Assembly (NCBI GenBank): GCA_035528395.1
Contig: DATKYR010000075.1
Coordinates: 1 to 64,000 of the forward strand
DNA from: NIOZ-UU13 sp035528395
Lineage (GTDB): Bacteria; Planctomycetota; Phycisphaerae; Sedimentisphaerales; Anaerobacaceae
Length of the DNA: 64,000 nt
Reading direction: 5' to 3'
Shown piece by piece: positions 1 to 8,087 of the stretch. The position numbers and the translations under genes are program-made. Position 1 is the first letter of the stretch; each line of letters begins with the position of its first letter. The notes below the pieces were generated by a model. It was not told the DNA's origin, did not search any database, and worked only from the letters and a program-made list of their open reading frames with translations.

Positions 1-171
1 GTATAGTCGTCGGATAGCCTTGTCTTTTCCCATCCATTCGGCGATTGAGAGGTTTCCTGCATCGAACTTATTAAAGTCGGCGCAGTCGCTATTTGGGCAT
101 GCAAAGAAAGCCAGCAGTAGATTGGCGGGTTTATTGTTATCATGTCTTTTTCTTTGTTTTTGCTTGGGCAT
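1..171 (-). CDS. Transposase-like zinc-ribbon protein, N-terminal part (cut by window edge)
   Basis: An open frame of 57 codons runs on the minus strand from ATG at 171 to the window edge without a stop. The start follows a good ribosome binding site, GGGAGG, seven bases upstream. The protein begins with a basic segment (MPKQKQRKRHDNN), then a CPNSDC knuckle and the stretch EWMGKDKAIRRLY. This arrangement resembles the zinc-ribbon plus helix-turn-helix head of IS1-like transposases and related DNA-binding proteins, where a second Cys pair normally follows just beyond the point where the sequence ends. The rest of the gene lies outside the window, so whether it is an intact transposase is unknown. 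Confidence 0.6.
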   Translation of the reverse strand, partial: MPKQKQRKRHDNNKPANLLLAFFACPNSDCADFNKFDAGNLSIAEWMGKDKAIRRLY

Positions 172-704
172 ATTGGGCCTCCCGGCAAAAAATGAGAAGT
201 TGTCCTATAATACATCGGCCAAATACGCCCCAAATGCCCATTTTTATAGTTTTTCTTTACCAATATCATGAGTGAGAATTGTTTTTTAGCTTTTTCATTT
301 TCGTTTTCTTGACAACTCTTTAACTAATCATAGCTTCAACTATTCCTTGAAAGAAACCAAGTCAATTCGACTAAAAACAAGGCTATTACTGCACCGTCCA
401 ATAAAACCTGTATTTTATGGAGTCTGTCGGTCGAGAGACGGTCGACTCGAGATATAGCCGATAAAGGGGGAAATCAGCCAAAATTCAAGGCCACTGTCTT
501 CGCTGTCGTGGCCGATCGACTGGTCTGCGGGGGATTAGGCTGGAATCGAACGCTGCGGCTCTGCGGGCCTTGTGGCAAATGAATTGGCGTTTTCTGGCCG
601 GGAATCGCGGATTTAAAGGTTTTTGTGAAAAATTTTATATTATTCTTGCGGAGTCGAGAGAAATGGTTTAAAATGCAGTAAAATAACGTAAATTTAGTTC
701 AATA
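172..704. other. Intergenic region, no gene seen
   Basis: About 530 bases between the divergent left-edge gene and the end of rimO. Reading frames on both strands are short and lack credible starts. A short inverted repeat (ATTTAGT/ACTAAAT) sits across the rimO stop region near 690-715 and could be a weak terminator. Confidence 0.5.
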
Positions 705-2045
705 CTAAATTTGTTCAACGAGCAAATCGTAGTCTTTTGTACCAACAACTTTCGTATTGATAAACCCACCTAACTTTGCCGAGCACTTTTTTATGATACA
801 GACGCTGTCGATATCGGGTGCCTGTCCGTAAAACCGTCCCCGGCCGAGTTCGTTACTATCAACCGAATCAACCAGACAGGTTAGTTTGCTGCCGATTCTG
901 TTTTTGTTTTTGGCAAAGGCGATTTTCTGCTGGTTAAGCATAAGCTCTTCGAGGCGCTTCTGTTTTACCTTCTCGGGGACCTGGCCTGGTATTTGGGCTG
1001 CGACGGTCCCAGATTCGGCATAGAACTTAAAGCAGCCTAAGGCGTCGAATTGGGCCCATTTGATAAAATCCAGAAGCTCGGCGAACTGCCGGTCGCTCTC
1101 GCCCGGAAAGCCGACTATTATTGTTGTCCGCAGCGCAATCTCCGGCATAGCGCAGCGCAGCTTCTCAATCAGTCGTCTGAGCTGGCCTTTAGTATCAGGT
1201 CGATGCATGGCCTTGAGGATTTTACTATTTACGTGCTGGATTGGAATATCGAGGTAGCGAACGATTTTTTCACTCTCTGCGATGGTTTCGATGAGTTTAT
1301 CGTCAATTCCCGCCGGGTATAGATACATCAACCGAATCCACGACAAACCGGCAATCTTTTCAATTTCGCTGATAAGGCCGTCCAGACCGTTTTTGATTTT
1401 CAAATCTCGCCCATAATAAGTGCTGTCCTGAGCGATAATATTCAATTCGACCGCACCCGCCGAAACCAATTCAGCCGCCTCGGCCAGGACAAGCTCCCGA
1501 GGTTTGCTGCGGAATCGGCCTCTGATTGCCGGTATCGTGCAGAATGAGCAGCGGTGATTACAACCCTCGCTGATTCGCAGATACGCCCAGTGGCCCGGTG
1601 TAATAAGCAACCTGGCTCTGTCGTCATGGATTACGTCCCTCTGCTGAACCAGATAAGCAGCTGGTTTTCCGCAAGAAAGAGTTTTTTTGATTATCCGGGC
1701 GATGTTATCTCGCTGACCAAGACCGACAACTGCATCAATGCCATCGACCTGGCCAAAAAGTTGCTTACCTTCTCTTTCCGGAAGACAGCCTGCAACAATC
1801 ACTTTTTTAACGGGGCCACTGAACTTTCGGTCCACAGCGTGTCTTATAGCTTCAAGTGACTCAGCTTTGGCCGGGGCAATAAAGCCGCAGGTGTTGATGA
1901 CAATGACGTCGGCATTATCAGGTTCGGAGGTTATCACGAAACCGGCCTGAGCGATTTCTGCCAACATCCTTTCGCTATCGACCAAGTTCTTCGGACAACC
2001 TAAAGCTACAAAGCCAACAGTGACCTTTTGTTTTTTTCTTGCCAT
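705..2045 (-). CDS. rimO: Ribosomal protein S12 methylthiotransferase RimO
   Basis: RimO is a radical SAM enzyme that adds a methylthio group to a conserved aspartate of ribosomal protein S12. The 446-residue product has the family layout: an N-terminal UPF0004 domain with three cluster-binding cysteines (C17 in ALGCPKN, C53 in NTCGF, C87 in AGCLPE), the radical SAM CxxxCxxC at residues 162-169, and a C-terminal TRAM-like domain. The S12-type reading rather than a tRNA-modifying MiaB rests on the GCPKNLVDSE start and the overall length. The ATG at 2045 follows a strong GAGGGAG site. It is transcribed alone, divergently from the secretin gene. Confidence 0.93.
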   Translation of the reverse strand: MARKKQKVTVGFVALGCPKNLVDSERMLAEIAQAGFVITSEPDNADVIVINTCGFIAPAKAESLEAIRHAVDRKFSGPVKKVIVAGCLPEREGKQLFGQVDGIDAVVGLGQRDNIARIIKKTLSCGKPAAYLVQQRDVIHDDRARLLITPGHWAYLRISEGCNHRCSFCTIPAIRGRFRSKPRELVLAEAAELVSAGAVELNIIAQDSTYYGRDLKIKNGLDGLISEIEKIAGLSWIRLMYLYPAGIDDKLIETIAESEKIVRYLDIPIQHVNSKILKAMHRPDTKGQLRRLIEKLRCAMPEIALRTTIIVGFPGESDRQFAELLDFIKWAQFDALGCFKFYAESGTVAAQIPGQVPEKVKQKRLEELMLNQQKIAFAKNKNRIGSKLTCLVDSVDSNELGRGRFYGQAPDIDSVCIIKKCSAKLGGFINTKVVGTKDYDLLVEQI

Positions 2046-2145
2046 AACTCCCTCAAAAATAACAGAAAAATGTGGTTTAGTCTATTTTTTATTTGGGCAA
2101 GCCCAGAACAAGAAATTATTTTTTACTCATTCTTTCGGAATATGC

Positions 2146-2174
2146 TTGACGATAAAGGAAGTATGCGATATAAT
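2146..2174 (+). promoter_or_regulatory. Sigma70-type promoter of the secretin gene
   Basis: TTGACG at 2146-2151 and a perfect TATAAT at 2169-2174 are separated by exactly 17 bases. Transcription would start near 2181, shortly before the first ATG at 2207. Confidence 0.75.
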
Positions 2175-2206
2175 GCTCACGATTACCGTCTATACCTGGG
2201 TCAGAA

Positions 2207-3847
2207 GTGCATAGAATTATGAAAAACACTGTTCGTCAGGCCCGGGATTACAATGACGGGTACAGAATTATGACAAGCAGCAGCCAAAATGTTAACCGCA
2301 GTCAATGTCTAAGCATGGCTATGACTGTAGCGGTTGTGCTGTTGGTTGGAGGATGCGGGGATTTTCTTAGCGGAAAAACCACCGGCCTTCAGTCGCAAAG
2401 CATCATCCGTGATGTGAGCAGAATTGAGCCCGTATCCGACCCAAACATTTCTGTCCCCGAGATATACAAAGAACCACCCAAGATTATCGAGCAAAAGGTC
2501 GGCGGCACCCCGGAGTTCAAACTATTCTACTTTTGCATGTACCATACCTCCGATGAGCTCAAAAAAATCGTCCACGAGCAATTTGCAACCAAGCTTTTCA
2601 CCGCAGAACCAGACCCTAAAGTAACTACCGTCACTGACTACACCGTCAGCAGCAATCCTGCTACCAACCAGCTGATATTAAGATGCCCAACAAGGGAGGA
2701 TGCCACTGCGGTGCTTGAATTGCTGGAAATGGTCGATGTGCCGCCCATTCAGGTTAAAATTGATTGCCTTATTTCCGAGGTCTATGCAGATTTGACATTG
2801 GACTGGGAAACCACTTTAGAAATTGAAAATCTATTCGGTGCGGGTATCAGGGCGGGAAGCTCAGCCCAGCCTTTCGGCACGGGCGTTACTGAGCTCGTAG
2901 AGGAAGGCTCTCTGCTGCCCGCATTTCCCGGGGCCTCGCTCAGGGACCTCGCCCGCACCCAAATGGGTCTTCAGATCGGATATTTGAGCGATAGTGGGAG
3001 CTTTCTGGCTATGGTGGATCTGCTGGAGTCAAAGGGTTACCTGAAAATTCTGATGAATCCCACGCTTGAGGTCATCAACGGCAAAACAGCAAAAATCTCA
3101 CAAAGTCAGCACGTACCGCTGCAAAGGATAACTAAGACCATACCCGGTACGGGTGCGACCACCGTTATTGTAACTGAAACAGAATACGTGGATGTAGTTG
3201 ACTCGCTTGAAATCACACCCCATGTTTTTGCGGACGGCTACATCGGCCTGGAAACAAGCATCCTTCTCGGGTCAAAATTGACCCCCGAAGGTGTCAAGCA
3301 GCTTCCCATCGTTACCAAGAAGGAAATCGAAAATAAAGAAAACCGCATCAGAAAGGGCGAAAGTCTTGTGATAGGAGGGATAAGAAAGACTGAGGAGCGC
3401 GACGTCGCCCGCGGCGTCCCGTTCCTGAAAGACATACCTGTGCTCGGTCTTCTGTTCTCCGGCAGAGATTTTGAAGAGCGGGTAGTAGAGACTATATTCA
3501 TATTGACTCCGACCATCTCCACGGGCGGCATACCAAACAAAGAAATGGTCGAAAAGGTCAAAAGAAAACATAGAACGCCTATCTCTGACGGCCTGGACGA
3601 AATTATTAAGGACCCCTTCGGATTCGAGGCTGGTGAAAAAGCACGCCAGCTCGAAACCTCGGAGACTGAACGAATACGCCTCGATGCCGAGGCAGAAAAA
3701 GCCCAGAACCGATACGCCCTCAGAGAAGCCGTAGAACGAGTCAAAAGAGCAGAAGCAGAACTAAACAAGGTAAAAGCCGAAGCCGATGCAGCGCTCAAGG
3801 CCGCCGAAGAGGCCGAAAAAGCAAAGAAAGAAGATGAAGAGAAGTAA
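2207..3847 (+). CDS. Secretin-family lipoprotein (type II/IV secretion pore-like)
   Basis: The 546-residue product ends its main domain with the typical secretin block (GVPFLKDIPVLGLLFSGR, then an ILTPTI strand, about residues 390-425), which forms the outer-membrane gate of type II secretion and type IV pilus systems. A shorter secretin-like N domain is seen around residues 145-205. A lipoprotein signal ends at VGGC; counting from the internal ATG at 2270 the cysteine is residue 29, so 2270 may be the true start, while 2207 and 2219 are alternatives. The last 100 residues are a charged Glu/Lys/Ala coiled coil not typical of the family. After the stop, the next 36 bases in another frame would add KAEEDNDEPEA, which suggests a lost reading frame at the tail. 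No other secretion genes are nearby. Confidence 0.8.
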   Translation: MHRIMKNTVRQARDYNDGYRIMTSSSQNVNRSQCLSMAMTVAVVLLVGGCGDFLSGKTTGLQSQSIIRDVSRIEPVSDPNISVPEIYKEPPKIIEQKVGGTPEFKLFYFCMYHTSDELKKIVHEQFATKLFTAEPDPKVTTVTDYTVSSNPATNQLILRCPTREDATAVLELLEMVDVPPIQVKIDCLISEVYADLTLDWETTLEIENLFGAGIRAGSSAQPFGTGVTELVEEGSLLPAFPGASLRDLARTQMGLQIGYLSDSGSFLAMVDLLESKGYLKILMNPTLEVINGKTAKISQSQHVPLQRITKTIPGTGATTVIVTETEYVDVVDSLEITPHVFADGYIGLETSILLGSKLTPEGVKQLPIVTKKEIENKENRIRKGESLVIGGIRKTEERDVARGVPFLKDIPVLGLLFSGRDFEERVVETIFILTPTISTGGIPNKEMVEKVKRKHRTPISDGLDEIIKDPFGFEAGEKARQLETSETERIRLDAEAEKAQNRYALREAVERVKRAEAELNKVKAEADAALKAAEEAEKAKKEDEEK

Positions 3848-4011
3848 AGGCCGAAGAAGATAACGACGAACCTGAAGCTTAACAAGGCTTAAACAAATAA
3901 GACAAATGAGATGTTCGGCTAAATCATCATACCGTTTTTTTATTTGGCGGCCACTGGTGCCATATCCGGATGCCATGATAACAATTTTATTTTTTAGGAA
4001 AGGGAGAATCT

Positions 4012-4413
4012 ATGGATAATTTTGACAGCGTTAATTTTGGGGGCCAAAATCTCAACGAACCCATCCCGCTTGATAACCCGATTCCTTTTGATAGTGCCAA
4101 TGCAGGTGGAACCGGTGTTTCACATTCGCCCCTGGATTTAGGTGGCAGCAGCCCTGTGGAGGTGCCGAAGATCGAGGTTCCCAAGCCTGCTACGATAAAG
4201 CCGGCCGAACAAGTAGTTTCCACCGAGCGAATCACGGGCGTAAAAACCTTCTTTACAAAACTGCACCCGGGCGCTCTGAATTTTCTTGATGAACAAATGA
4301 CCAAATGGCTGAAAGAAAACCCGGATGTTAAGATAAAGCGAACAAACATCGTTACAGGCGAGATCCAGTCCAAAAAGACCGAGCCTAATATTATTATTAC
4401 CGTCTGGTATTAA
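4012..4413 (+). CDS. Small conserved protein of unknown function
   Basis: I do not recognise a named family. The 133-residue product has no signal peptide or membrane segment. Residues 1-75 are low in complexity and rich in Asn, Pro and Gly. The last 55 residues look folded and contain TFFTKLHPGAL, DEQMTKWLKENPDVKI and a final IIITVWY strand, a pattern I associate with small cytoplasmic planctomycete proteins. The ATG follows a good GGGAGA site. It lies 160 bases after the secretin gene on the same strand, but there is no evidence that they act together. Confidence 0.65.
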   Translation: MDNFDSVNFGGQNLNEPIPLDNPIPFDSANAGGTGVSHSPLDLGGSSPVEVPKIEVPKPATIKPAEQVVSTERITGVKTFFTKLHPGALNFLDEQMTKWLKENPDVKIKRTNIVTGEIQSKKTEPNIIITVWY

Positions 4414-4671
4414 GAAATCATCTCAAAATTCTCACGGGTACGTACCAGCATTGCAGGTGGGGATGGCGGGGCTTTGCCTGCATTTTTCAGCGAATAAAGC
4501 TTTTTATCGTGCTGTCATTACCGTCGAAGCGGCAATAAACGCCTCTAAACCAGCACTATAACTATACACGCGAAATAAATAAATTGTTATCCGACAATAT
4601 GACAGTGTTATCCGCCTGAGGCGGACCGGAAAATTCCGCCCACACCCGATAAAAATTCTTGGTATAAATTC

Positions 4672-4700
4672 TTGACATACTGTAGGATTTACATTAGTTT
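4672..4700 (+). promoter_or_regulatory. Possible promoter of the rpsB-tsf operon
   Basis: A perfect TTGACA at 4672-4677 lies about 90 bases before rpsB. The best -10 at 17 bases spacing is the weak TAGTTT at 4695-4700. The rest of the 350-base gap from 4414 shows no gene. Confidence 0.4.
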
Positions 4701-4765
4701 TATTTGTTTATCTGTTGGTATGTAGCAAATGAGACATGGTTTTGTAAATTTTTTGGAGATTTTTT

Positions 4766-5644
4766 GTGGCTAAAGAGCTGACTCGGAAACTAATTAACGC
4801 AGGGGTGCATTTTGGGCACGGCGTGAGCCGATGGAATCCAAAAATGGCTCCATTTATTTTCGCAAAGCGCGGCAATATTCATATTATCGATGTCAAAAAA
4901 ACCTTAAAGGGATTACTGATTGCCAAAAAGCTTCTTGCTGAGGTGGTTTCTACAGGCAAGGACGTTGTTTTCGTAGGCACAAAGCGTCAGGCCCAAAAAG
5001 CGGTTGAGGCCATCGCCGAGAGGTGCGGAATGCACTATGTTTCACAGCGATGGCTTGGGGGAATGCTTACAAACTTCAGAACGATACGCTCCCGATTGCA
5101 GAGGCTGGAGCAGCTGGAATCTATGACCGAAGATGGCACGCTTGATAGTGAGAGCAAAAAGCAGGCATCGAGACTCAAACGAGAGATGCGAAAGATAAAA
5201 GCTAATCTCCAGGGCGTTCGGAATATGTCTCGTTTGCCCGGTGCCGTGGTCGTGGTCGATGCTAAAAAGGAATATCTTGGTCTGCGGGAAGCCAGCAAGC
5301 TGGGTATCGTAACAGTCGGACTTCTCGATACCGATTCGGACCCCGACACAGTGGATGTGGTCATCCCAGCCAATGACGATTCCATCAGAGCGATTGAATT
5401 GATACTTAACGAGCTGGCCGATGCGGTGGCGATTGGAAAAACAATGGTTACTGCTCGTCAGGAACCGGCTCAACGGCCGAGGCGCACCCGCTCAAGAAGG
5501 CCGATTCTGGCCCGCGCCGGCGAAGACAAACCACAGACTTTGCCCATTGTTGAGCAAAAACCAACGCAGAACGCAGACGCGGCCTTGCAACAAAGCCAGA
5601 CCGAGCAGCATGACCCGAAGGAAAAAGCTACAAGTCGGGAATAA
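4766..5644 (+). CDS. rpsB: 30S ribosomal protein S2
   Basis: S2 is a structural protein of the small ribosomal subunit. Family signatures are clear: LINAGVHFGH near the start, WNPKMAPFIF, FVGTKRQAQ, QRWLGGMLTN and PGAVVVVDAKKE, then PANDDSIRAIELI. The start is GTG at 4766, preceded by GGAG at 4755-4758; no upstream ATG fits. At 292 residues it is longer than the usual 230-260 because of a C-terminal tail rich in Arg, Gln and Lys. It heads a conventional rpsB-tsf-pyrH-frr order. Confidence 0.97.
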   Translation: MAKELTRKLINAGVHFGHGVSRWNPKMAPFIFAKRGNIHIIDVKKTLKGLLIAKKLLAEVVSTGKDVVFVGTKRQAQKAVEAIAERCGMHYVSQRWLGGMLTNFRTIRSRLQRLEQLESMTEDGTLDSESKKQASRLKREMRKIKANLQGVRNMSRLPGAVVVVDAKKEYLGLREASKLGIVTVGLLDTDSDPDTVDVVIPANDDSIRAIELILNELADAVAIGKTMVTARQEPAQRPRRTRSRRPILARAGEDKPQTLPIVEQKPTQNADAALQQSQTEQHDPKEKATSRE

Positions 5645-5753
5645 ATAGTCGCGAGTATTTAGCCGAAGCCTTCTCCGACGGCTAAAGTAATATATACCGA
5701 ATTCCAAACAGGGAGATTTTCTTAAACTTAATAAAAGAACAGGAGTTTTTAAT

Positions 5754-6620
5754 ATGGCGGATATTTCAGCAACAATGGTGATGAAACTTAGGAAGATGAC
5801 CGGACAGGGAATGATGGATTGTAAAAAGGCACTTCAGGAAGCCAATGGTGATATCGAGCAGGCTACGGACATACTTAGAAAAAAAGGTCTTGCGACTTTA
5901 GCCAAACGCGCCGAGCGAGAAACTTCCGAAGGCCTGGTCGTGCACAAAAGCAGCGCCGACGGTAAAACGGCTGCTCTGGCAACACTTTGCTGCGAGACCG
6001 ATTTTGTGGCCAAGAGTGATGATTTCGTAGCGACGGCGCGAACCCTTGCTGACTACGCCCTGGCTTGTCCGGCCGACGAGGGCGCAGAGAATATCCTTGA
6101 GACCACTGTTGACGGCAAAAAATTCAGTGACATTCTGACCGAAATGGTCAGTAAGACCGGTGAAAAAACACAGGTCGGAGATTACGCAAAATACAAGCTC
6201 GATGACCCGGGGCTTATCAGCACATATATTCACTTCAACGAAAAGGTCGGCACAATGGTTCAGATTGAGACCAGCGATGACGATGTAGCAGCCGCAGATG
6301 TCCTAAAGCAGACGGCCTCCGATATAGCAATGCACATCACTGCCACCAAGCCCCTGGCATTGGATAAAGACGATATCACTCCGGAAACAATTGAACGGGA
6401 AAAGTCCATTTTCGCCGAACAGGTTAAAAACAAACCGGCCAATATCATAGAAAAAATCGTCGAAGGCAAGATAAGGAAATTCTTTGCTGAGAATTGTCTT
6501 CTCGACCAGCCGTTCGTCAAAGACGACAGCAAGTCTGTTGCCCAGGTCCTTACCGAAGCCGCCAAACAGGCCGGCGGCGAGGCTAAAATAAAAAGATTCG
6601 TTAGATTCGAAGTCGGGTAG
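5754..6620 (+). CDS. tsf: Translation elongation factor Ts
   Basis: EF-Ts is the nucleotide exchange factor that releases GDP from EF-Tu. The 288-residue product opens with the UBA-like domain and the family signature MKLRKMTGQGMMDCKKAL, followed by ERETSEGLV and CCETDFVAK, the conserved core that contacts EF-Tu. The dimerisation region and C-terminal module are complete. The ATG at 5754 follows AGGAG. It sits 110 bases after rpsB, the usual partner. Confidence 0.97.
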   Translation: MADISATMVMKLRKMTGQGMMDCKKALQEANGDIEQATDILRKKGLATLAKRAERETSEGLVVHKSSADGKTAALATLCCETDFVAKSDDFVATARTLADYALACPADEGAENILETTVDGKKFSDILTEMVSKTGEKTQVGDYAKYKLDDPGLISTYIHFNEKVGTMVQIETSDDDVAAADVLKQTASDIAMHITATKPLALDKDDITPETIEREKSIFAEQVKNKPANIIEKIVEGKIRKFFAENCLLDQPFVKDDSKSVAQVLTEAAKQAGGEAKIKRFVRFEVG

Positions 6621-6721
6621 CAGACATAATTATAAGTTAGTAGTGTTGAGTTTTGAGTTAACTCACAGTTAAAACAAAAGACCAACATAAATTAGTTGCT
6701 TTAGCCTTTGGAAAGAAACAA

Positions 6722-7444
6722 ATGGCAGAGAGCAAATATAATCGTGTGTTGCTGAAACTTTCGGGTCAGAGTTTTTGCAAGCCCGGCGGATTCGGAATTG
6801 ACGGCTCTGCACTCGAGTCGATTGCCACAAGGATAGCAGAAATATGCAAACTCGGCCCGCAGGTCGCTGTCGTTGTTGGCGCGGGCAATTTTCTGCGGGG
6901 AGAAAGTTTCTCTAAAGTCAGCCATATACCCCGAAACACAGCCGATTATATGGGGATGTTAGCCACTATTATCAATGCCTGTGCGCTGCAGGAGACACTT
7001 GAGAAGCTCGGTCAGCCAACGAGAGTCCTCAGTGCAATAGAGGTCCCCGCGATGTGCGAGCACTTTATTCGCAGAAGGGCTCTTCGGCACCTTGAGCGCG
7101 GAAGAGTTGCGATATTGGCCGGCGGAACTGGAAATCCTTTCTTTACCACCGACACCTGTGCAGCTTTAAGGGCATCGGAGCTCGATGCGGACCTGCTCAT
7201 AAAGGCAACAAAGGTTGAAGGTGTTTACAGCGATGACCCTGAGAAGAATCCGGATGCACAGCTTTTTGAAAAATTATCTTTCGACCAGGTGCTGGCGAAA
7301 AAACTTAGAATAATGGACCATTCGGCAATAACTCTCTGCCGGGACAATAATATCCCGATTATTGTTTTGAATATTTTCGAGAAGGGAAATATAACAAAGG
7401 CCATTTGTGGCCGGAAGGTTGGTACCAAAATAGTGATGACGTGA
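6722..7444 (+). CDS. pyrH: UMP kinase
   Basis: This enzyme phosphorylates UMP to UDP in pyrimidine nucleotide synthesis. The 240-residue product has the amino-acid-kinase fold signatures of PyrH: RVLLKLSGQSF at the start, VVGAGNFLRG in the phosphate loop region, the TADYMGMLATIINA segment, AGGTGNPFFTTDTCAALRA and the KATKVEGVYSDDP nucleotide loop. Length matches the family. The stop codon at 7442-7444 lies directly before the ribosome binding site of frr, so the two are probably co-translated. Confidence 0.97.
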   Translation: MAESKYNRVLLKLSGQSFCKPGGFGIDGSALESIATRIAEICKLGPQVAVVVGAGNFLRGESFSKVSHIPRNTADYMGMLATIINACALQETLEKLGQPTRVLSAIEVPAMCEHFIRRRALRHLERGRVAILAGGTGNPFFTTDTCAALRASELDADLLIKATKVEGVYSDDPEKNPDAQLFEKLSFDQVLAKKLRIMDHSAITLCRDNNIPIIVLNIFEKGNITKAICGRKVGTKIVMT

Positions 7445-7452
7445 GGTTGAAG

Positions 7453-8013
7453 ATGCCGATTAAAGGAATACTCTCCGACAGCGAATCCAAAACGAAAAGG
7501 AGTGTCGAAGTCCTGCAGGACGAGCTAAAGGCCGTTCGCAGCGGCAGAGCTTCTACTGCACTGGTTGAAAATATAAAGGCCGATTTCTACGGAACACCCA
7601 CACCATTGAAACAAATGGCAACACTTGCAGCACCACAGGTTGATATGATTGTGATTAAGCCGTTTGATCCCGCTTCGGTTAAGGATATCGAAAAGGCAAT
7701 CAAAGCCAGTGACCTGAGCATCGCGCCCATCGTAGACGGCAAAATAATCAGACTTAACGTTCCTTCTCTGAGTGAGGAAAGAAGAAGGCAGCTTATCCAG
7801 CAGGCCAAACATACCGGCGAGCAGACAAAGGTTGGTATTCGCAATATACGAAGAGAAACCATCAAGCAACTCGAAAAGCAGCAAAAAGACAAACTCATCA
7901 CTGAAGATGACCTTGAAAAAGGCAAGAAGCAAATCGACGATATTACCAAGCAATACTCCGACAAGGTTGACGAGCTAATTAAACATAAATCGAACGAGAT
8001 AATGCTCGATTGA
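7453..8013 (+). CDS. frr: Ribosome recycling factor
   Basis: RRF splits post-termination ribosomes together with EF-G. The product is 186 residues, the normal length. It carries the family blocks VRSGRASTALVENI, YGTPTPLKQMA, the KAIKASDLSIAP segment and LNVPSLSEERRRQLIQQAK. The start chosen is ATG at 7453, giving MPIKGIL, because GAGG at 7443-7446 precedes it; an open frame begins earlier at 7405 but that would overlap pyrH and add a non-family N-terminus. Confidence 0.96.
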   Translation: MPIKGILSDSESKTKRSVEVLQDELKAVRSGRASTALVENIKADFYGTPTPLKQMATLAAPQVDMIVIKPFDPASVKDIEKAIKASDLSIAPIVDGKIIRLNVPSLSEERRRQLIQQAKHTGEQTKVGIRNIRRETIKQLEKQQKDKLITEDDLEKGKKQIDDITKQYSDKVDELIKHKSNEIMLD

Positions 8014-8087
8014 TTAAGCTAAAAAGTGCACAAGGCATAAGCGAAGTGCTTTGCGCTTTTATTCAACAACCTTATTTGGGGGCCAAA

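Noticed and set aside
20..275. Plus-strand frames of 60-83 codons at the left edge
   Set aside because: They overlap the zinc-ribbon frame on the minus strand, which has a clear start site and recognisable motifs.
3238..3885. 215-codon minus-strand frame with Ser/Ala repeats
   Set aside because: Shadow of the secretin coiled coil; no start site and no family signature.
2207..4413. A type II secretion operon
   Set aside because: Only the secretin is present; no ATPase, pseudopilin or inner-membrane platform gene is nearby.
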